Source of the DNA: Blastocatellia bacterium
Lineage (GTDB): Bacteria; Acidobacteriota; Blastocatellia; UBA7656
Direction: 5' to 3'
DNA length: 10,724 nt
Assembly (NCBI GenBank): GCA_022615215.1
Contig: JAKEHD010000360.1
Location: forward strand, 1 to 10,724
Position 1 is the stretch's first letter. Every line of letters begins with the position of its first letter. Position numbers and translations under genes: made by a program. Shown here piece after piece: positions 6,684 to 10,724 of the stretch. The notes beneath the pieces were generated by a model. The model searched no databases and was not told the origin of the DNA. It saw only the letters and a program-made list of their open reading frames with translations.

Positions 6684-7904
6684 ATGATGCAGCAACAGGC
6701 GCGCATGAGTGCGAAGGACTTATTCGAAAAGGCTGTGAGTTTTACCAAAGCCGATGAGTTCCGTCGCGCGGGGCTATATCCTTATTTCGCGGAGTTTTCG
6801 GGCAGCCCCGATTCCATAGAGGCCGAAGTCAGGATGGGCGACCGCCGCATCCTTATGTTCGGCTCGAACAATTACATGGGGCTGACGACTCACCCGGAGG
6901 TCAAGGCTGCGGCGAAAGAGGCCATAGACCGCTACGGGACGGGTTGCTCAGGCTCGCGCATGCTCAACGGCACCATGGACCTGCACGTGAGACTCGAAGA
7001 GCGCCTTGCACGTTTTATGAAGCGCGAGACGGCGCTCGTTTTCGGCACGGGCTTTCAGACAAACTTCGGCGCGCTCTCGACCATAGCCCAAAAAGGCGAT
7101 TGTATAATCGCGGATAGAAACATTCACGCTTCTTTACTCGACGGCTGTCTCGCATCGTTCGGGCGCACTTTGAGGTTCCGCCACAACGACATGAACGACC
7201 TCGAAAACATACTCGCGAGCCTGCCGCCGGATGAAGGCCGACTTATAGTGGTCGACGGCGTTTTTTCGATGGAAGGCGACACGGCGAATCTGCCTGAAAT
7301 CGCCCGCCTCGCCCGCCTCTACTGCGCGCGAGTCTATGTAGATGAAGCGCACGCGATAGGCGTGCTGGGCGCAAACGGGCGCGGCACTTCGGAGCACTTC
7401 CAGGTCGAAAGCGACGTCGACATAGTGATGGGCACGTTCTCGAAATCCTTCGCCTCCATCGGCGGCTTCATAGCATCGCGGCGCGACGTGATAGAATTCA
7501 TCAAGCACCACAGCCGCGCCTTCGTCTATTCGGCTTCGCTTGCGCCTGCAAACGCGGCGGCCGTGCTCAAGGCCATCGAGATAATAGAGCGCGAGCCGGA
7601 ACGCCGCCTCCGCCTGCTTGAGATGGGCGCATATCTCAGGCGCGAGCTTGCGCAACTCGGCTTCAAACTGCTGGAAGGCTTCACGCCCATCGTTCCGGTA
7701 GTCGTAGACGACGAAGTGCTCGTATGCCGATTCTTCTGGGAATTGATGGGCGAGGGCATATACACAAACGCGGTGCTCGCTCCTGCCGTGTCGCATTCGC
7801 TCGTTCGCATAAGCTGCATGGCCACACACACCGACGAGCACGCCGAACGCCTGCTCGAAGCCATGTACCGTATAGGCAAGAGGCTGGAGCTGATAAATCA
7901 ATGA
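6684..7904 (+). CDS. Alpha-oxoamine synthase, serine palmitoyltransferase type (PLP-dependent)
   Basis: A 406-residue fold-type I PLP enzyme of the family that condenses an acyl thioester with an amino acid and releases CO2. Expected residues: H148 (DRNIH, stacks on PLP), D220 and H223 (VDEAHAIG), Schiff-base lysine K254 in GTFSKSFASIGGF, and R375 in LVRIS for the substrate carboxylate. The T-F-S-K-S context, YGTGCSGSR at 84-92 and the end motif MATHTDEH resemble bacterial serine palmitoyltransferases. BioF, KBL and ALAS usually have GTLGKA at the lysine. Related alternatives are cysteate acyltransferases of sulfonolipid synthesis and CqsA-type autoinducer synthases. The likely product is a 3-keto long-chain base. 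The length fits the family (about 390-420). GAGTGAGG at 6671-6678 supports the start at 6684 or the adjacent ATG 6687. It is followed by KAS, ACP and ceramidase-like genes, which supports a lipid role. The amino acid and acyl substrates cannot be read from sequence. Confidence 0.88.
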   Translation: MMQQQARMSAKDLFEKAVSFTKADEFRRAGLYPYFAEFSGSPDSIEAEVRMGDRRILMFGSNNYMGLTTHPEVKAAAKEAIDRYGTGCSGSRMLNGTMDLHVRLEERLARFMKRETALVFGTGFQTNFGALSTIAQKGDCIIADRNIHASLLDGCLASFGRTLRFRHNDMNDLENILASLPPDEGRLIVVDGVFSMEGDTANLPEIARLARLYCARVYVDEAHAIGVLGANGRGTSEHFQVESDVDIVMGTFSKSFASIGGFIASRRDVIEFIKHHSRAFVYSASLAPANAAAVLKAIEIIEREPERRLRLLEMGAYLRRELAQLGFKLLEGFTPIVPVVVDDEVLVCRFFWELMGEGIYTNAVLAPAVSHSLVRISCMATHTDEHAERLLEAMYRIGKRLELINQ

Positions 7905-7967
7905 TGAACGATGAACGATGAATGATGAATGCAGGATTGATTCATCATTCATCATTCATCATTCATC
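7903..7967. repeat. Hairpin of (GATGAAT)4 heptamers between the SPT-like and KAS genes
   Basis: Four forward units (GATGAAC, GATGAAC, GATGAAT, GATGAAT) at 7903-7930 face four ATTCATC units at 7940-7967 across a 9-nt loop. In RNA this makes a stem of about 28 positions with only two mismatches. It overlaps the stop codon of the SPT-like gene and fills the 73-bp spacer. Together with the following GTTTC it matches the element at 5275-5400. The hairpin has no T-run. It could influence processing or relative expression of the operon genes, or be neutral. Confidence 0.88.
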
Positions 7968-7977
7968 GTTTCAAGTT

Positions 7978-9225
7978 ATGACTATCAGGCGGGTCGCAGT
8001 AACGGGCATAGGGATAATCGCGCCGGTGGGGGTGGGGCGCGAAAGTGTGTGGACCGCCTTGTGCGAAGGCCGTAGCGGCATCGCGCCCCTGGAAGGCTTC
8101 GACACATCCCGCCTGAAGACCACGATAGCCGGTCTCTGTCGGAATTTTCGCGCCGAAGAATTCTTCGACGAGCGAGAGATGTCGCGCCTCGACCGCGTAT
8201 CGCAACTGGCCATTGCGGCGGCCCGGCTCGCGGTCGAAGACGCACGGCTCGGCAACGGCCAGTTGGACGGTTGGGATTCGGGCGTTATAATCGGCACAGG
8301 GTTCGGAGGGCAGAGGTCTATAGAAGAATTTTGCGAGGCGTACTTTTCAGAGGGCCAGGGGCGGCGCTCGGCCCTCGCCATCCCGAAATCCATGTACAAC
8401 GCTCCGTCATCGAACATTGCCATACGCTTCCGTATGCGGGGACCGAACGTAACGGTCACGACCGCCTGCTCTTCGGGAGCGAATGCCATAGGACAGGCTT
8501 TTCACCTGATACGCTACGGCCACGCCGAGCGCATGATAGCGGGCGGAGCGGACGCCCCCGTCACCCCCGTAGTCATGGACGCCTGGAAAGATATGCGAGT
8601 GCTTTCAACGCGCAACGACCCGCCCGAACGCGCCTGTAAACCCTTCAGCGCGAATCGCGACGGGTTCATCCTCTCGGAAGGGGCGGGCATAGTGATGCTC
8701 GAACTGCTCGACGATGCGCGCGAGCGCGGCGCGCATATTTACGCCGAAATCACGGGTTACAGTTCGACTGCCGATGCCGCGCACATAACCTTTCCCGATG
8801 CGGAAGGCGAAGCCGAGGCCATGAAGCGCGCGCTTGCCGACGCCCGCACCCGCCCCGAAGAAGTCGCTTATATAAACGCGCACGGGACGGCGACCAGGCT
8901 CAATGATGCGTCCGAAACGAAAGCTATCAAGCAGATATTAGGCGACCACGCATACCGCATACCTGTCAGTTCCATCAAATCCATGCTCGGTCACTCCATG
9001 GGAGCGGCGGGCGCTATAGAGTTCATCGCTACGGCGCTTGCAATCGAAAACCATTTAGCGCCGCCGACGATCAATTATGAAGAGGCGGACCCCGAATGCG
9101 ACCTCGACTATGTGACCGAGGGCGCGCGGCCTCTGACCGGAAGCGCGCAGCCTTTGACCGCCCTGTCGAACTCGTTCGGGTTCGGCGGCAACAATGCGGT
9201 CCTGGTAGCGCGCGAACACGAATGA
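7978..9225 (+). CDS. Beta-ketoacyl-ACP synthase, FabF (KAS II) type
   Basis: A 415-residue thiolase-fold condensing enzyme that extends acyl-ACP with malonyl-ACP by two carbons. The Cys-His-His triad is complete: C164 (TTACSSG), H302 (NAHGTAT) and H339 (MLGHSMGAAG), with K334 (SIKSMLGH). These positions closely match E. coli FabF (163, 303, 340, 335). The glycine-rich end reads NSFGFGGNNAVLV, with N where T is usual. The protein should be cytosolic. The start at 7978 gives the family's normal opening (RRVAVTGIGIIAPVG). Upstream in-frame ATGs at 7918 and 7924 lie inside the GATGAAT repeat and would add a repeat-derived peptide. No clear Shine-Dalgarno precedes 7978, so expression may depend on the upstream gene or on the hairpin. 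A 21-bp imperfect tandem duplication lies near the 3' end. The position between an SPT-like gene and an ACP gene suggests a specialised acyl chain supply and not the house-keeping FabF, though that is not excluded. Confidence 0.93.
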   Translation: MTIRRVAVTGIGIIAPVGVGRESVWTALCEGRSGIAPLEGFDTSRLKTTIAGLCRNFRAEEFFDEREMSRLDRVSQLAIAAARLAVEDARLGNGQLDGWDSGVIIGTGFGGQRSIEEFCEAYFSEGQGRRSALAIPKSMYNAPSSNIAIRFRMRGPNVTVTTACSSGANAIGQAFHLIRYGHAERMIAGGADAPVTPVVMDAWKDMRVLSTRNDPPERACKPFSANRDGFILSEGAGIVMLELLDDARERGAHIYAEITGYSSTADAAHITFPDAEGEAEAMKRALADARTRPEEVAYINAHGTATRLNDASETKAIKQILGDHAYRIPVSSIKSMLGHSMGAAGAIEFIATALAIENHLAPPTINYEEADPECDLDYVTEGARPLTGSAQPLTALSNSFGFGGNNAVLVAREHE

Positions 9226-9227
9226 GG

Positions 9228-9405
9228 AAAAAGTAAAAAGTGAAAAGGCGAAAGTCGGAATGCGGAGCAACCACAGTGGAAGGCAGAAGCCCTCTACAGA
9301 CACAGATAACACAGACAAAGATTTCTTTCTTCTTGCGCCTTCCCCTGTGAAATCTGTGTAATCAGTGGTTGAAACCGACCTCTTCACTTTTACCTTTTGC
9401 CTTCG
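9228..9405. repeat. Nested repeat cluster between the KAS and ACP genes
   Basis: Outer arms are AAAAAGT-type heptamers at 9228-9255 and their near reverse complement at 9382-9405 (CTTCACTTTTACCTTTTG). Inside is a CACAGATAA-family element: CACAGATAACACAGA at 9301-9315 and TCTGTGTAATCAGTGGTT at 9353-9370. Inside that is a copy of AAAGATTTCTTTCTT (9317-9331), the reverse orientation of the AAGAAAGAAATCTTT motif. So three repeat families are nested like successive insertions, in the 222-bp spacer of a putative operon. No ORF with gene-like features is seen. The ACP ribosome site lies after it. Confidence 0.8.
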
Positions 9406-9447
9406 AGTGAAGCGAGACGTGAAATTACGCTGAAGGAAATTTTGAAG

Positions 9448-9705
9448 ATGAGTAGAGAAGTCGTTGAGTCAATCGAGGACGTCGTTAAAAACATCATCGC
9501 GGCCGAATTGCGCGTGGACCGCGATCAACTCTGCCCTGCAACCCATCTGATGAAAGACCTCGGCGCAGACTCGCTCGACGCGCTCAATATAGCCCTGCGC
9601 CTTGAAGAGGCCTTCAAGATAAAGATACCCGACGAGGCCATCCCCAGGTTTTTGACCATCGACGACATAGTCAAAGGGGTAGGCGACCACCTCGCCCCCA
9701 ACTGA
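9448..9705 (+). CDS. Acyl carrier protein
   Basis: A small acidic carrier protein of 85 residues. The phosphopantetheine attachment serine is S42 in the canonical GADSLDALN motif. It is followed by the helix-II/III pattern LRLEEAFKIKIPDEA and a closing TIDDIVKGV segment. The length is that of a normal type II ACP (about 75-90). The start at 9448 is preferred because GAAGGA (9432-9437) lies 10 nt upstream; an in-frame TTG at 9397 would add residues from the repeat cluster. The house-keeping acpP is usually beside fabD/fabG/fabF. Here the partner genes are an SPT-like synthase and a ceramidase-like protein, as seen for dedicated sphingolipid ACPs such as the one next to spt in Caulobacter. A role in delivering acyl chains to the neighbouring synthases is therefore inferred. 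Confidence 0.93.
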   Translation: MSREVVESIEDVVKNIIAAELRVDRDQLCPATHLMKDLGADSLDALNIALRLEEAFKIKIPDEAIPRFLTIDDIVKGVGDHLAPN

Positions 9706-9761
9706 CCTTTCAAAGCGATGCGCGATGAAACCGTTCGCCCGTCACGCATAACTCTCTTATC

Positions 9762-10604
9762 ATGACAACGAACCGCCTCATCGAAAAACCCGCGCCGGGC
9801 GCGCGGATCGTCCCCGTCGCTATCACTCTGATAGCGACGGGGACGATCTTCTTTTTGCCCCGCATAGCCCAGGATCAGGCTTATCATAACTTCGCCGATC
9901 AGCGAACGATGCTCGGCGTTGTGAATTTCCTCAATGTCGTCTCCAATCTTCCATTCGCATTCGTCGGGGCTGCGGGGCTATGGTTCTTGCTCGGAAAGCG
10001 AGCGGGCCAAGAAAGAAATCTTTATCAAGAAAGAAATCTTTATGCGACTCTTTCACTCATAGACCCGCGAGAGCGATGGCCTTACGCGGTCTTCTTTCTC
10101 GGAGTCGCGTTGACAAGCCTCGGGTCTTCTTACTATCACCTCGCGCCCGATAACGACCGCCTGGTATGGGACAGGCTCCCGATGACGCTCGGATTCATGT
10201 CCGTCTTTGCGGCCGTCATACAAGAGCGCGTCAGTCTCACTCTCGGAAGGCGGCTGCTCATTCCGCTGCTCGGATTAGGGCTTGCGAGCGTCCTCTACTG
10301 GCAAATGACCGAGCGCGCAGGGGCAGGGGATTTGCGCCTCTACGGAATGGTCCAGTTTTATCCGCTCGTTATGATCCCTTTGATGCTTGCGATGTTTCCG
10401 CCGAGGTACACGCGCGGCTCGGACATCATAGGGGCGCTCTTTCTTTACGGAGGAGCGAAGTTGCTGGAACTCGCGGACGCGATGGTTTTTTCCGCAGGCC
10501 GGATCGTAAGCGGGCACACTTTGAAACACATGGCTGCGGCAGCGGCCTCTTACTGGATTCTGGTGATGTTGAAGAAGAGAGCGGCTTTGAGAAACGATGA
10601 ATGA
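9762..10604 (+). CDS. CREST-superfamily (alkaline ceramidase-like) integral membrane hydrolase
   Basis: A polytopic membrane protein of 280 residues with about seven hydrophobic segments (roughly 17-33, 55-77, 107-125, 140-155, 163-179, 192-212, 219-270 in part). It carries the CREST signature: S122-x3-H126 (SSYYH), D137 (VWDRLPMT) and H252-x3-H256 (HTLKH). In alkaline ceramidases the equivalent three histidines hold zinc, with Ser and Asp at the active site. NFLNVVSNLPF at 55-65 resembles the NTVSNL segment of eukaryotic ACER proteins, but the acidic residue before it is Asn here and the calcium-site cluster is not evident. Alkaline ceramidases split N-acyl sphingoid bases, and yeast Ypc1 also runs in reverse. 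The substrate here is unknown. Residues 83-94 (QERNLYQERNLY) come from a duplicated repeat, the final RNDE lies in a GATGAAT repeat, and codons 16-29 form a terminator-like hairpin. No Shine-Dalgarno is visible before the ATG. The next in-frame ATG (9909) would remove TM1. Confidence 0.82.
   Translation: MTTNRLIEKPAPGARIVPVAITLIATGTIFFLPRIAQDQAYHNFADQRTMLGVVNFLNVVSNLPFAFVGAAGLWFLLGKRAGQERNLYQERNLYATLSLIDPRERWPYAVFFLGVALTSLGSSYYHLAPDNDRLVWDRLPMTLGFMSVFAAVIQERVSLTLGRRLLIPLLGLGLASVLYWQMTERAGAGDLRLYGMVQFYPLVMIPLMLAMFPPRYTRGSDIIGALFLYGGAKLLELADAMVFSAGRIVSGHTLKHMAAAAASYWILVMLKKRAALRNDE
9806..9856 (+). terminator. Terminator-like hairpin inside the CREST gene
   Basis: GATCGTCCCCGTCGCTATC (9806-9824) and its exact reverse complement (9830-9848) form a perfect 19-bp stem with a 5-nt loop ACTCT. 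The stem is followed directly by TTCTTTTT (9849-9856). This is the textbook form of an intrinsic terminator, yet it begins 44 bases into the coding sequence and encodes the first membrane segment. It could end transcripts from the SPT-KAS-ACP genes when the membrane gene is not being translated. Structure is seen; function is inferred. Confidence 0.6.
10009..10042 (+). repeat. In-frame 18-bp tandem duplication of the AAGAAAGAAATCTTTA motif
   Basis: AAGAAAGAAATCTTTATC at 10009-10026 is followed immediately by AAGAAAGAAATCTTTA at 10027-10042. The period is 18 bp, so the frame is kept and the CREST protein gains QERNLYQERNLY (residues 83-94) in the hydrophilic loop before DPRERWPY. The same motif occurs in intergenic DNA at 269, 3971, 9317, 10635 and 10669, so the gene appears to have received a mobile or spreading repeat. 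Confidence 0.85.
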
Positions 10605-10609
10605 TGAAT
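10596..10609. repeat. GATGAAT heptamers at the end of the CREST gene
   Basis: Two perfect GATGAAT units at 10596-10609, preceded by GAAAC at 10591-10595, match one arm of the elements at 5275-5400 and 7903-7967. The CREST stop codon (10602-10604) lies inside, so the terminal residues N-D-E are repeat-encoded. No opposite arm is seen before the window ends. Confidence 0.7.
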
Positions 10610-10634
10610 CCAGATTTGACCACAGATCACACGT

Positions 10635-10683
10635 AAAGATTTCTTTCTCCGATTTCATGGATAGACGGAAGAAAGAAATCTTT
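10635..10683. repeat. Hairpin of opposed AAGAAAGAAATCTTT motifs
   Basis: AAAGATTTCTTTCT at 10635-10648 faces its exact reverse complement AGAAAGAAATCTTT at 10670-10683 across 21 bases. It is flanked by CACAGATCACAC (about 10621-10632) and GTCTGTGTTA, remnants of the CACAGATAA family. The combination repeats the nested arrangement seen at 9299-9370. TATACT at 10692-10697 could act as a -10 box for a following gene, but no matching -35 is evident. Confidence 0.75.
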
Positions 10684-10711
10684 GTCTGTGTTATACTGCG
10701 CGCGGGGCAAA

Positions 10712-10724
10712 ATGAAAGTTTTTC
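10712..10724 (+). CDS. Possible start of a downstream gene, cut by the window end
   Basis: An ATG at 10712 follows GGGG (10704-10707) at short spacing and opens M-K-V-F before the window ends. A TATACT sequence lies about 15 bases upstream. Four codons cannot be identified, so this is only a flag that another gene may begin here. Confidence 0.2.

Noticed and set aside
6684..7904. Assignment of the alpha-oxoamine synthase as BioF (biotin synthesis).
   Set aside because: The lysine motif is GTFSKS and not GTLGKA, and no bio genes adjoin. The neighbours are acyl-chain and ceramidase-like genes.
7134..7955. A 273-codon minus-strand open frame opposite the SPT-like gene.
   Set aside because: It is antisense to a clear PLP enzyme, and its N-terminus is translated from the GATGAAT repeat, so it is a shadow frame.
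7918..7977. In-frame N-terminal extension of the KAS to ATG 7918.
   Set aside because: It translates only the GATGAAT/ATTCATC repeat. KAS homology begins right after ATG 7978.

Overview
The window comes from a bacterial chromosome that is moderately GC-rich by eye. It combines a house-keeping gene (folD), a Gram-negative-style chemoreceptor, a secreted beta-propeller protein and a small lipid-type operon, with an unusually dense load of short, hairpin-forming intergenic repeats. The taxon cannot be proven from sequence alone. The repeat style (CACAGATAACACAGAT / TCTGTGTAATCAGTGGTT, TAGCTGA and GATGAAT units) and the gene content make me think of Acidobacteriota, perhaps Blastocatellia, but this is a low-confidence guess. 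The isoleucine codon ATA is used very often for a GC-rich genome.

Layout. 1-331: two repeat elements, a sigma70-like promoter and a leader hairpin. 332-3886 (+): a large methyl-accepting chemotaxis protein (Cache-type sensor, HAMP, three PAS domains, a second HAMP-like segment, signalling hairpin) whose last residues are encoded by a heptamer repeat. 3887-4001: hairpin repeat between convergent genes. 4002-5243 (-): exported Asp-box (BNR/sialidase-fold) propeller. 5244-5578: divergent intergenic region holding a GATGAAT repeat element and a probable folD promoter. 5579-6520 (+): FolD. 6521-6683: intergenic region with a perfect TATAAT box. 6684-10604 (+): four co-directional genes encoding a serine-palmitoyltransferase-type alpha-oxoamine synthase, a FabF-type ketoacyl-ACP synthase, a dedicated acyl carrier protein and a CREST/alkaline-ceramidase-like membrane hydrolase. 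10605-10724: more repeats and possibly the first codons of a next gene.

The most interesting system is the four-gene group. The KAS and ACP could supply a long-chain acyl thioester. The SPT-like enzyme could condense it with serine or a related amino acid to give a 3-keto long-chain base. The CREST protein has the Ser/Asp/three-His signature of alkaline ceramidases and could hydrolyse, or in reverse form, an N-acyl amide of that base. This suggests a compact sphingolipid-like module without an obvious ketoreductase or classical ceramide synthase nearby. The assignment of individual families is good; the pathway is inference.

The second theme is repeats. Four families have a 7-bp period (TAGCTGA, GATGAAT/GATGAAC, AGTCAGG-like, AAAAGTG-like) and one has a 9-bp period (CACAGATAA). 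A dispersed AAGAAAGAAATCTTT motif also occurs at least seven times. Several copies touch genes: they encode the C-termini of the chemoreceptor and the CREST protein and an in-frame 18-bp duplication inside the CREST gene, and they fill two of the spacers of the lipid operon. A perfect 19-bp inverted repeat followed by a T-rich run sits inside the start of the CREST gene and looks like an intrinsic terminator within coding sequence.
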